Positions 1 to 6,167 of a stretch of 45,424 nt of DNA are shown here, piece after piece. The position numbers were made by a program, and so were the translations under genes. Location of the stretch: the IMG/VR virus record IMGVR_UViG_3300042154_000979, positions 1-45,424 of that record, one strand, 5' to 3'. This DNA comes from a virus. Under the pieces are notes generated by a model. The model was not told the DNA's origin. It saw nothing but the letters and a program-made list of their open reading frames with translations, and did not search any database. Each line of letters opens with the position of its first letter. The stretch's first letter is position 1.

Positions 1-114
1 TACTCGGTTGCGGTGCCACGGAGCCTCCAGGCCCGAACATGATCCGGTAGGGCATCGAGCGCGGCGAGTCGATCTGCCGGTTTCAGCTTGCGCCACGCTC
101 TCTCTGCTCCGGCC
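1..114. repeat. Diverged second version of 45184-45297 (strain variant at contig start)
   Basis: By eye this stretch aligns without gaps to 45184-45297 with about 15 mismatches in 114 bases. Both versions keep the replication-initiator frame open and differ at only two amino acids in it, Glu/Gln and Leu/Thr. The pattern is that of two co-existing phage strains rather than sequencing error. Inference: the contig was entered from a minor strain branch and joins the shared path at base 115. Confidence 0.8.
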
Positions 115-737
115 TTGGCGGTCTTGCGTGGGTACTGGCTCCACCATGCGCCGAAGTCGTCAGGCTCCTGAACACTCACCCTGGCGACTGTGTTCGTTGG
201 GGAGTTTGAGCTTTGCGCGCGAGAGTGTTTTTTCTGTTCTTCTAGTTGTTCTTCTCCTTGTTCTTCTATGTGGACGATTTTCGACCGTTTAGTGGACGAT
301 TTTCGTCCATTCTGTGGACGATTTTCGCCCATTCTCTGCGCCGAGAGTGGGCGATTTTCGACCGTTTCTAGTGGACGATTTTCGTCCATCTCGACATCCT
401 GAGAGCGCTTCGGACGAGCAGCGAGAGCATCCCAAGGTCCGGCCATCAAGCGATACCGGCGACGGTTGCCATCACGGACGATGGTCACGAATCCGCCAGC
501 CTCTAGCTCCTCGATCCACTGCGCCACCACGCCCGAGCATCCGAACTCGCCACGAATGCGACGCATCGAGAGCGTGAACAGGTAAGCGGTCGTGTGCGAG
601 TGCAGCCACCCAAGCAGACACTTAGCGCCGTAGGTCATGTCGAGCGTCCACAGGCCGTGCGGAACCTTCGAGTAGTTGTCGGTTACCCGAGTCTCTCGCT
701 CCCAGCCATCCATAGACGCCGTGATATCATTATTCAT
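1..737 (-). CDS. Replication initiator with in-gene origin, N-terminal part (gene crosses the contig ends)
   Basis: Starts at ATG 737 behind a strong GAGGAGG site and stays open to base 1. Across the contig junction it continues in frame to the stop at 44988, giving about 310 aa. Residues about 17-100 look like the winged-helix N-terminus of phage replisome organisers (KVPHGLW near the start, then GEFGCSG and a basic RDGNRRRYRL wing). The middle, about 115-160, is encoded by DNA iterons and is low complexity with three ENRP motifs. The C-terminal domain (FGAWWSQYPRKTAKAGA) is the conserved tail of phage helicase-loading replication proteins. The probable helicase-loader gene follows with an ATGA overlap. 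Likely job: bind the iterons and recruit the host DnaB-type helicase. The order initiator-with-origin then loader resembles lambda O and P. Sequence similarity to O is not claimed. Confidence 0.8.
   Translation of the reverse strand, partial: MNNDITASMDGWERETRVTDNYSKVPHGLWTLDMTYGAKCLLGWLHSHTTAYLFTLSMRRIRGEFGCSGVVAQWIEELEAGGFVTIVRDGNRRRYRLMAGPWDALAARPKRSQDVEMDENRPLETVENRPLSAQRMGENRPQNGRKSSTKRSKIVHIEEQGEEQLEEQKKHSRAQSSNSPTNTVARVSVQEPDDFGAWWSQYPRKTAKAGAERAWRKLKPADRLAALDALPDHVRAWRLRGTATE
115..241. repeat. 127-bp exact direct repeat, first copy (assembly overlap)
   Basis: Identical to 45298-45424, the last 127 bases of the window. A 127-bp exact end overlap is typical of a de Bruijn assembler run with k=127, so the two copies are probably one locus on a circular or circularly permuted molecule. 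A true biological terminal repeat is less likely because it lies inside the replication-initiator gene. Confidence 0.85.
228..389. other. Probable replication origin: five iterons plus a strand-skewed A/T-richer tract
   Basis: Five copies of a 19-bp unit, consensus GTGGACGATTTTCGTCC, begin at 270, 292, 314, 347 and 371. The spacings are 22, 22, 33 and 24 bp, so mostly whole helical turns. Units at 292 and 371 contain a perfect inverted repeat (TGGACGA, TTT, TCGTCCA), and all share CGATTTTCG. Beside them, 228-269 is a pyrimidine-rich, A/T-richer tract (purine-rich on the coding strand) that could melt. Because 22 is not a multiple of 3 the units are read in different frames, so selection on DNA explains the repeat better than selection on protein. 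Iterons inside the initiator gene next to an A/T-rich tract is the lambda ori plan. Confidence 0.75.
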
Positions 738-764
738 GTCTCAACCTCCTCGGGGTTGGGTCCA

Positions 765-796
765 TGCCTCGGATCGTTGACAGCGATGCCGAGGCA
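765..796 (-). terminator. Strong hairpin between a small gene and the replication initiator
   Basis: 765-772 pairs with 789-796 (TGCCTCGG arms), continued by ATCG/CGAT with one bulged base and a 7-nt loop. It lies in the 79-bp gap (738-816) upstream of the initiator. There is no U-run, so it may be a weak terminator or an RNA element in the initiator leader rather than a classical terminator. Confidence 0.5.
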
Positions 797-816
797 CTTT
801 CTTGTGTCAGGTCAGT

Positions 817-981
817 CTAGTTCTTCGCGGCACGCCTGCGAGCACGGTAGGCGGCCATCCGTGGACGCATGTAGTCAGCGTGCGCGCGAGTGCAGACCGG
901 GCATCGACAGCCCCGGTTGCGATAGGCGCTTGCGTCGTGCCGGATCGGCTTCGGTGACTTCGGTGCTTTCGTGGTGGTCAT
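817..981 (-). CDS. Small Cys-containing basic protein
   Basis: 54 aa from ATG 981; an in-frame start at 1035 is possible but lies deep inside the upstream gene. The core has GCRCPVCTRAHADY followed by an Arg-rich tail. The same layout, GCRCxxC plus a Tyr and Arg-rich tail, recurs in the gene at 1189-1506, so the two may be distant paralogues. CxCxxC suggests metal binding. It overlaps the upstream gene by about 107 bp in another frame, which is unusual here, so one of the two boundaries may be wrong. Function unknown. Confidence 0.6.
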   Translation of the reverse strand: MTTTKAPKSPKPIRHDASAYRNRGCRCPVCTRAHADYMRPRMAAYRARRRAAKN

Positions 982-1192
982 GATGTCTCTCGCCCGTAAG
1001 GAGTTCGAGCACCCGGTCAGGGTGCATGTGGTCATACGGCGCGCAAGAGGACAGCAGTCCAGCGGCGAGGTGTAGAGCGGTCCGGAGTCGTTCGATCTCG
1101 TCGGCGGCCCTCAACATCTGTTCAATCCACGGCTCCCCTTCAGGCCCGCGCCACGCCATGAGATGCAGTCGAGTCACGATGTCGTCAGTCAT
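875..1192 (-). CDS. Small protein of unknown function (DIVTRLH motif)
   Basis: 105 aa. ATG 1192 is set by an AGGAG site 8 nt upstream and by an ATGA overlap with the gene before it. The N-terminal DIVTRL and the central ADEIERLRTAL helix resemble short actinophage and enterophage proteins of unknown role. The last 35 residues lie in the long overlap with the downstream gene and are basic and His-rich, so this tail may be unconstrained. Member of the polycistronic run 2250 to 817. Confidence 0.6.
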   Translation of the reverse strand: MTDDIVTRLHLMAWRGPEGEPWIEQMLRAADEIERLRTALHLAAGLLSSCAPYDHMHPDRVLELLTGERHHDHHESTEVTEADPARRKRLSQPGLSMPGLHSRAR

Positions 1193-1506
1193 GGCGATAT
1201 CTCCTGCATCATGGAGTTTCGGAGTCGGATCGTGTGCTGCTGGGTGACCGGCAGACAGTCCGGGTGCGCCTGCTCCCGCGCGCGCCACTCGGCATAGGTC
1301 AGAGCGTGCCGGAGGTTCACCGCTCCTGTCCCAACTGCAGCCAGCATGCGCCCTGTTGCCTCTGCGGACGCTCTCAGAGCGTTCTCGGCCTCCTGCTGCG
1401 CTACTCGCTTGCGAGCACGGTAGGCGGCGATATACGCCCGGTTACCGGCCTTGCACGGTTCACACCTGCACCCGAGGACGTAGCTCGAGTACGTCCCGCA
1501 GTTCAT
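1189..1506 (-). CDS. Small Cys-motif protein with helical tail
   Basis: 105 aa. The N-terminus reads CGTYSSYVLGCRCEPCK and is followed by a Tyr/Arg-rich helix (AYIAAYRARKR), the same plan as the 54-aa protein at 817-981. The Cys cluster (CxCxxC) may hold Zn. It starts at ATG 1506, overlapping the upstream stop (ATGA), and ends in an ATGA with the next gene, so it is translationally coupled on both sides. Function unknown. Confidence 0.7.
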   Translation of the reverse strand: MNCGTYSSYVLGCRCEPCKAGNRAYIAAYRARKRVAQQEAENALRASAEATGRMLAAVGTGAVNLRHALTYAEWRAREQAHPDCLPVTQQHTIRLRNSMMQEISP

Positions 1507-1685
1507 GACTCCACTACCAGTCTGCGATCCACGGTGACCGGCGCGTCTCGTTCGTCAGCGATACGGACGCACTCCGGGCAGCTTGGTGCATCGTAGGTGT
1601 AGGCGGCGAGCATCTCGGCACGATCAACACCGCACAGCGAGCGATGCCCGTCGTAGGTGCTGTGAGCGATCTTCGTCGGGTTCAC
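1503..1685 (-). CDS. 60-aa protein with paired cysteines
   Basis: Short acidic protein with SLCGVDR and, about 24 residues later, SCPECVRIADE, a possible three-Cys metal site. ATGA overlaps with both neighbours show it belongs to the same operon. I do not recognise the family. Confidence 0.65.
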   Translation of the reverse strand: MNPTKIAHSTYDGHRSLCGVDRAEMLAAYTYDAPSCPECVRIADERDAPVTVDRRLVVES

Positions 1686-2023
1686 GACTCCACCTTCGTA
1701 ATGCGGTCGATGAGGAGACCGGCGTTACGTCCACCGTTCTGCATGGCGGTGAGCACCTCGTGGACTCTCGCCCATGAGACCGTCGAGCGAGCATCGAGCG
1801 GGAACTCTGCGATGAGACGCTGCGAGGCGGCGACCATCTCGGGCGTGTACGAGTCGGGGAATGACTCTGCGTAGGTCGCTCCCCTAACGGCACGGAGTTC
1901 GGCCTCGTAGGCCGCGTCTCCTCTGTGCGCCTGTAGGAAAGCGTGAGCGCCGAAGCGCATTGCCGGAGTAATGGTAAGAGTCTGCATGTCGTGGTCCTTT
2001 CGCTGCAGAGTGGTCATGGTCAT
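1682..2023 (-). CDS. 113-aa protein of unknown function; two possible starts
   Basis: ATG 2023 overlaps the upstream stop (ATGA). The first 12 codons, MTMTTLQRKDHD, contain a CGAAAGGA site placed for a second in-frame ATG that would begin MQTLTITPAM. The same leader-plus-internal-start layout is seen at 24853 and 44059. The rest is soluble and largely helical, with no motif I recognise. Confidence 0.65.
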   Translation of the reverse strand: MTMTTLQRKDHDMQTLTITPAMRFGAHAFLQAHRGDAAYEAELRAVRGATYAESFPDSYTPEMVAASQRLIAEFPLDARSTVSWARVHEVLTAMQNGGRNAGLLIDRITKVES

Positions 2024-2250
2024 GACTGCGCCTCGATGGAGCGTCGAGCCGCTGCTCGTGCTCTGCGCTCGATGCGACGCTGTGCGTCTTGGGCGAATAG
2101 CAGAGCCTCAGCCTGAGCGCGAACGGCGCTACCGGCGAGCGTGTAGCTGGTATCCACTTTGTTGCAGTGCCAGCAGCGCCCGCCGTCGCAGTGTGCGACC
2201 TCCAAGCGGTACCCGGTGCCGTTGCACTTGTGGCAGGTGTTCGTGGTCAT
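2020..2250 (-). CDS. Small zinc-finger protein (DnaJ-type CxxCxGxG)
   Basis: 76 aa. The N-terminus, MTTNTCHKCNGTGYR, carries one CxxCxGxG repeat of the DnaJ cysteine-rich type, and RCWHCNK adds a second Cys pair, so it probably binds one Zn. The C-terminal half is a basic Ala/Arg helix. The start is fixed by a TATACT box 7 nt upstream, so translation is probably leaderless. First gene of the run down to 817. Nucleic-acid binding is plausible but not shown. Confidence 0.75.
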   Translation of the reverse strand: MTTNTCHKCNGTGYRLEVAHCDGGRCWHCNKVDTSYTLAGSAVRAQAEALLFAQDAQRRIERRARAAARRSIEAQS

Positions 2251-2257
2251 GATGGAC

Positions 2258-2286
2258 AGTATAACGCTGGTGTGCTCGGCTGACAA
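2258..2286 (-). promoter_or_regulatory. Leaderless promoter cassette, ATG 2250
   Basis: -10 TATACT at 2263-2258, 7 nt before ATG; -35 TTGTCA with a 17-bp spacer. This copy lacks the upstream AAATATTT box. Start context ATGACCACGAAC is shared with the other cassettes. Confidence 0.75.
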
Positions 2287-2288
2287 CA

Positions 2289-2471
2289 TCACGCCGCCAC
2301 CTTCGTGACGAGGTGACGGTTCGGGTGGTAGTGCCCGGACTCATCGCAGACGAAGTAGCCCTCGATGAGCAGCGCCCAGTCGGAGGACGTTGCGTTGCCG
2401 CAACCGATGCGACGGCAAGCGTCCTCGAGAAACGAGAAGGGGAAGGTGCGGAGGGCGGTCGTCGTGGTCAT
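2289..2471 (-). CDS. 60-aa protein of unknown function
   Basis: Starts at ATG 2471 (MTTTTALRTFPFSFLEDACR), 6 nt after a TATACT box. An open frame continues upstream through the promoter, but that part is not expected to be translated. C-terminal FVCDESGHYHPNRH has a Cys and several His residues that could bind metal. It is the sole gene between the cassette at 2471 and the next one at 2250. Confidence 0.65.
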   Translation of the reverse strand: MTTTTALRTFPFSFLEDACRRIGCGNATSSDWALLIEGYFVCDESGHYHPNRHLVTKVAA

Positions 2472-2477
2472 GTCACT

Positions 2478-2526
2478 AGTATAACCATAAGCGGACGAGT
2501 TGCAACATCCGGACGAAGAAATATTT
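2478..2526 (-). promoter_or_regulatory. Leaderless promoter cassette, ATG 2471
   Basis: TATACT, 6 nt, ATG; -35 TTGCAA with a 16-bp spacer; AAATATTT box at 2526-2519. It begins directly after the U-run of the terminator at 2530-2574. Confidence 0.85.
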
Positions 2527-2529
2527 CCG

Positions 2530-2574
2530 AAAAACGTAGAAGGGACGCCCGACCGCCGAAGCGTGAGCGTCCCT
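2530..2574 (-). terminator. Probable terminator after the lysis genes
   Basis: On the minus strand an 8-bp stem (AGGGACGC with GCGTCCCT, 2574-2567 and 2548-2541) is followed 6 nt later by TTTTT. A second, smaller CCGGC-GCAA-GCCGG hairpin lies just before it at 2586-2599. It would end the late transcript behind the holin. Confidence 0.7.
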
Positions 2575-2618
2575 CCTGTGTCGTCCGGCTTGCGCCGGTT
2601 GACCACGACTCGATCAGT

Positions 2619-2882
2619 CTAGACGGTCGGACCTGTGGACGACTCGCCATAGCTCGGAGTCTTTGCGCTCCCGAACAGGACATGCCCTACGACCGGCCAA
2701 CGAGCCTCGACCATACGAGCCGCCCGGTAGCACACTCCGACGATGGCAGGCATGACGAGCATCAGCGTCTGCCAATCTGACTCAGCGAGGTCGATGCCGA
2801 AGCGTGCGACCAGCCAGACGAGCAGCGTCGTCCATGCCACCGGGACCGTGGTCCTGATCGTGGCGGTCGTTGTCCCGGTCAC
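2619..2882 (-). CDS. Probable holin
   Basis: 87 aa, starting ATGA-overlapped with the endolysin stop. Two hydrophobic segments (about residues 15-30, VAWTTLLVWLVARFGIDL, and about 40-55, LMLVMPAIVGVCYRAA) are separated by a short polar loop. A soluble Ser/Gly-rich C-terminus follows. Size, two membrane segments and position right after the amidase fit a small holin that permeabilises the membrane for lysis. The sequence family is not recognised, so the call rests on topology and context. Confidence 0.7.
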   Translation of the reverse strand: MTGTTTATIRTTVPVAWTTLLVWLVARFGIDLAESDWQTLMLVMPAIVGVCYRAARMVEARWPVVGHVLFGSAKTPSYGESSTGPTV

Positions 2883-3643
2883 CTCGAGTTGCTCACGATC
2901 TCGTCGTACTGCGCCTGACTCAGCGTCAGTCGAACGGCTCCGGCCTGCAGGAACGCCTCTGCGTCAGCGATGCTCGCGATGCCGTAGACGGTTCCAGCGG
3001 TCCAGATGAGATCCGGCAGCACGCCGGGTTTCGGTGAGGTGAGGTAGTACATAGCGGAGTCCTCCGGTAGCGGTGGTGGTGGTGGTGGTGGTGGAGTTGG
3101 GCGGGTGAGTAGTGCCGGGATGAGGTTGCCCAGTCGGCCCTGCCCGGTAGGTGAGTTCCATTCCGGACCGGGAACCTCGGCGTTGATGCCGCAGCACGAG
3201 GTCGTGCGAAAGCGGTAATGCGGGACGGCCTGATGTCCGGGCACGAGCATGGAGATGCTCACCATATGGTCTCTGAGCGCCCACCATGAGCGGACCTGCG
3301 CGGAGTTCACGCGAACGTCGGAAGCGTTCAAGAACAGCACTCCGACGCTCTCCTCGTTCCAGTTGAGACAATGCGCCGCTTGGACGTTACCGCCCTGCTC
3401 GAACACGGTCCCATCCAGCCCGATCATGTAGTTGTATTCCCACGGTCGATCCGTGCTAATGCCGTAGGCGGCGGCGGCTCGAGCGTCATCGAGCACCCTT
3501 GCCGGGTCAGCGCTGCGATACCGGCCGTTCGGTGGAGTCTTTACGCCGACCTCGTGAGCGAGCAGCCAGCGCCGATCCGTGAGCCGTGGACGAGTCGCCG
3601 GAGGAGTCGGTGTCCCGATGACAGAGCGAGGGACGATAATCAT
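2879..3643 (-). CDS. Endolysin: N-acetylmuramoyl-L-alanine amidase (Amidase_2/PGRP type)
   Basis: 254 aa. The N-terminal domain (about 20-170) has AHEVG with the first Zn-binding His, YNYMIGLDGTVFEQGG typical of Amidase_2, AAHCLNWNEESVGV, and PHYRFRTTSCCG supplying the last ligands. It should cut the bond between MurNAc and the stem peptide. A Pro-rich linker (about 180-193) leads to a 60-residue C-terminal domain (MYYLTSPKPG to VSNSR) that may bind the wall. The start at ATG 3643 has no Shine-Dalgarno but a TAGGCT box 6 nt upstream, suggesting leaderless expression. The holin gene follows with an ATGA overlap. Confidence 0.9.
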   Translation of the reverse strand: MIIVPRSVIGTPTPPATRPRLTDRRWLLAHEVGVKTPPNGRYRSADPARVLDDARAAAAYGISTDRPWEYNYMIGLDGTVFEQGGNVQAAHCLNWNEESVGVLFLNASDVRVNSAQVRSWWALRDHMVSISMLVPGHQAVPHYRFRTTSCCGINAEVPGPEWNSPTGQGRLGNLIPALLTRPTPPPPPPPPLPEDSAMYYLTSPKPGVLPDLIWTAGTVYGIASIADAEAFLQAGAVRLTLSQAQYDEIVSNSR

Positions 3644-3649
3644 GCGCGC

Positions 3650-3655
3650 AGCCTA
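3650..3655 (-). promoter_or_regulatory. TANNNT box (TAGGCT) 6 nt before the endolysin start
   Basis: Same spacing as the TATACT cassettes, no Shine-Dalgarno, no clear -35. One of eight such sites before virion and lysis genes; weak alone, supported by recurrence. Confidence 0.45.
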
Positions 3656-4267
3656 GTACCGGCCATGAATCGTGAGCGTAAGAACGTCAGCAGCAGCCGG
3701 TGCGAAGTTTGGTGTAACACCGAACGGATTATTGACTCCATCGGTCGAGAATCCGAATGCCGTCACCGAGCTAGGGATAATCGTCCCGGCGTAGGTTGCG
3801 GTGCCCGAGTCGAACCACGAGAACGACCCACCGATGTCGTACAGATTCGGCAGCGTGAACGGTGTCGGCATGGTGATCGCATTCCCTGCTGCGCCAGCTT
3901 GAAAGTTCGTGAGCCGTGCCTGAGCAATAAACGTGCCCGAGGCTCTCTGCGTCCAAGCTCGGGTAGCGGTGAGTGTCTTGCTGCCCGACTGGTCATAGGT
4001 TGCGATTGCCCACGTTTGCGGAGGCTCGGACAGGATCACCCATGCGGCCCCATCCCATTGCAGGGTGCGGAGCGTGTCCGACTCTGCGATGGTCATGCCG
4101 ACTACCGGCGATGCGGGACGAGTCGAACTCGTGCAGCCGAACACGCCGACGATGTTCTGCGCGATGTGCCGGTGAGCGAGTAGCTCCACAAGGTTCAGCC
4201 GACTGATAAGCGACGAGATGAGACCGCCGAGAGCGTCAGCCGGTCCAGCGTTCGTGCGTGGACTCAC
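3653..4267 (-). CDS. Tail fibre-like or minor tail protein
   Basis: 204 aa, starting ATGA-overlapped with the hub gene. A short helical N-terminus (about 1-45) is followed by a segment reading LQWDGAAWVILSEPPQTWA, a common bridge in fibre proteins. A Thr/Ser/Gly-rich beta region (about 80-204) ends in LTLTIHGRY. This looks like an N-terminal attachment part plus a small beta-sandwich tip. Position at the end of the tail genes, just before lysis, fits a tail-tip or receptor-binding role. No catalytic motif is seen. Confidence 0.6.
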   Translation of the reverse strand: MSPRTNAGPADALGGLISSLISRLNLVELLAHRHIAQNIVGVFGCTSSTRPASPVVGMTIAESDTLRTLQWDGAAWVILSEPPQTWAIATYDQSGSKTLTATRAWTQRASGTFIAQARLTNFQAGAAGNAITMPTPFTLPNLYDIGGSFSWFDSGTATYAGTIIPSSVTAFGFSTDGVNNPFGVTPNFAPAAADVLTLTIHGRY

Positions 4268-5310
4268 GGAACCTCCACGGCCTGAATCGAGACTGTGATC
4301 TCACCGTCAGCCGACTGCGACAGAGTGCGGGCGAGCACCTGTGCCGTGATGGTCGGTACAGCGATGCCGATTGGGTAGACGGTGGAGCGAGGTTGAGCGA
4401 TGGTCACGAACTCGCCTACTGCGTAGTTGCCGACAGAGAAATACGCCTCAGGTTCGCATTCGATCTGCCACACCGATGCCGGAGAGTTGGCCTCCTCGAG
4501 CAGTCCGTCTGCGTGCTCGATGAGAGTGTTCTGAACGCTGACATCACCGAACGCCTGATACCGCTCCCAGCGTCCTCTAGGGTCCGTCCCGACTCCTGCC
4601 GTTGCCTGGATCACCGGAGTGGTGAGCAGAGCGTCTCCGGTCACTACAACGGCGTTACCGAACTGTGCAGCCGACGACGGGCGACTCATCCCGCGTGCGA
4701 TGTTGCCGAGTTCAATCGGCATCAGGTTCGTTGGGTAGAGAGCGGCCTGACTAACGGTGAGTTGGAGCGCCGAGTTGATATCCCATGTCGGTCCATTGAT
4801 GACCTGCGTGAGTTCCACGATTGCGTCAAAGATGTTCTTCCCGACCTCGTAGGTGCGGTCTCTTGTGACGGCAGGACCAGCAGCAGCGAGGGTGATGCCG
4901 AGGTTTCCTCCGGTTGCCGCCTGTGCGTGTTGGATGAGGTTCCAGATGATCGTGCCCTGCGTGATGCCCGAGTAGGTGAGCGGTGAGCGAACGTGCGCCT
5001 TCTTCAAGAGTCGCCGGTAGCAAGCGGTGGTGACCGCTACGTCGTCCTCCCCGGACGGTCCCCAGACCTGTGACACTCCGACGATGCGTTGCCGTTCAAT
5101 GATTGCCAGGTCTTGCGCTAGCAGGACATCGGTAGCGAGTTCGTCAATGTTCTGTCCTGCAGCAGAGTCGCCTCGAGTGTCAAACGTGATCGAGCAGCCG
5201 TCGTCAAGGTTCTGTGTCAGCGTCCATGAGGTGAAGTCGGATACGTCAGCGAGTACAGCGCCCGCCGAGTTAGCGATCTGCAGAGTGAACCGTGGCAGGG
5301 TCACAGCCAA
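4264..5310 (-). CDS. Minor tail protein, probable baseplate hub (Tal/gp27-like)
   Basis: 348 aa, third in the series tape measure, Dit, hub, the normal order in siphoviruses. The N-terminus (PRFTLQIANSAGAVLADVSDFTSW) and the mixed beta pattern with GEFVTIAQPRSTVYPIG near the C-terminus fit actinophage minor tail proteins related to the gp27 hub fold. It overlaps the Dit gene by 10 bp and the next gene by 4. It would form the ring at the tail tip below the Dit protein. Assigned by order and general character. Confidence 0.65.
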   Translation of the reverse strand: MAVTLPRFTLQIANSAGAVLADVSDFTSWTLTQNLDDGCSITFDTRGDSAAGQNIDELATDVLLAQDLAIIERQRIVGVSQVWGPSGEDDVAVTTACYRRLLKKAHVRSPLTYSGITQGTIIWNLIQHAQAATGGNLGITLAAAGPAVTRDRTYEVGKNIFDAIVELTQVINGPTWDINSALQLTVSQAALYPTNLMPIELGNIARGMSRPSSAAQFGNAVVVTGDALLTTPVIQATAGVGTDPRGRWERYQAFGDVSVQNTLIEHADGLLEEANSPASVWQIECEPEAYFSVGNYAVGEFVTIAQPRSTVYPIGIAVPTITAQVLARTLSQSADGEITVSIQAVEVP

Positions 5311-6167
5311 GCATCCCGAAACGAAAGATTGAGATTATTTGCCGGTGCCGGGAGACCGGTGTTGTATTCGAGCGTGTTGCTCCCCGGTTGCATAAACAGG
5401 CTCTCCCATGACCACGAGTACGAGTTCACCTGCGGATAGAGGTTCACGAACGGAGCAGCGCCCAGGTTTGTTGATTCGATGATGGTTCGGGCGGCCAGGT
5501 CCAACGTCACCATGCGATTGATCGGCACGGTGTACGCCGGGAACGAAACGCTAATGCCATTGATCACCAGTTGCGGATTGATCGCTTGACCGGTGAACGA
5601 CGCTACCCATGCGGCGGGAGCGTTGCCCTGATGCCAGATCGTTTCGACCGGGCCGTTAGGTCCAGCAGCCCACAGGCTCAGATCTTTCGTTTCGAGGTAT
5701 GCGTCCACCGTCACCCATGATGCGGACACGGTGAGGTAGCGAGGACCGGAGATCACGAGCGGAGCGTCAGCCCCACGGACAATCGCAGAGCGCCAGCGAC
5801 CATCCGAGGTCGGGTACGGGATGGGTGATGGAGGTGCCGGAGGGTACGGCGTGTCACCGAGCCGCCATGCAAGCCGTGGACGGCGGGTCTGAGCAAGGAA
5901 CGGCAGCAGCAGGTCCACGAGTGACTGCATCGGGGCGACTGTCGTATCGAGCGTCAGGGACAGCGTGAGAGCACGATTGCCGAGAAACGCAGAGTTGTCG
6001 ATGAGACCGTCCCCGAGCGCACGAGCACGCACGACCGGACGAGGTGCCGGGAACCCGACCTGCAGTTCGGTAGCGACGAAACCGGTCGTGCAGTCGATGG
6101 CGAGATCCGGCAGATCGTCAGCGGTCAGCAGGATCTCACCCGGCGTGATGGGTAGAGCGCATGTCAT
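5301..6167 (-). CDS. Distal tail protein (Dit-like)
   Basis: 288 aa, starting ATGA-overlapped with the tape-measure stop, the usual place for Dit. Residues about 1-120 are beta-rich with ITPGEILL at the start. A short Pro-rich loop at about 108-120 (YPPAPPSPIPYPTS) leads to a second beta region (about 150-288) ending in SWSWESLFMQPGSNTLEY. That last segment is like the closing strand of siphovirus tail domains, where WxSLFxxPGxNxL is common. Function: ring connecting tail tube to tail tip. Confidence 0.75.
   Translation of the reverse strand: MTCALPITPGEILLTADDLPDLAIDCTTGFVATELQVGFPAPRPVVRARALGDGLIDNSAFLGNRALTLSLTLDTTVAPMQSLVDLLLPFLAQTRRPRLAWRLGDTPYPPAPPSPIPYPTSDGRWRSAIVRGADAPLVISGPRYLTVSASWVTVDAYLETKDLSLWAAGPNGPVETIWHQGNAPAAWVASFTGQAINPQLVINGISVSFPAYTVPINRMVTLDLAARTIIESTNLGAAPFVNLYPQVNSYSWSWESLFMQPGSNTLEYNTGLPAPANNLNLSFRDAWL

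Noticed and set aside
3371-4183. 270-aa plus-strand frame opposite the endolysin and fibre-like genes
   Set aside because: Arg/Cys-rich composition typical of a shadow frame, spanning two real minus-strand genes.
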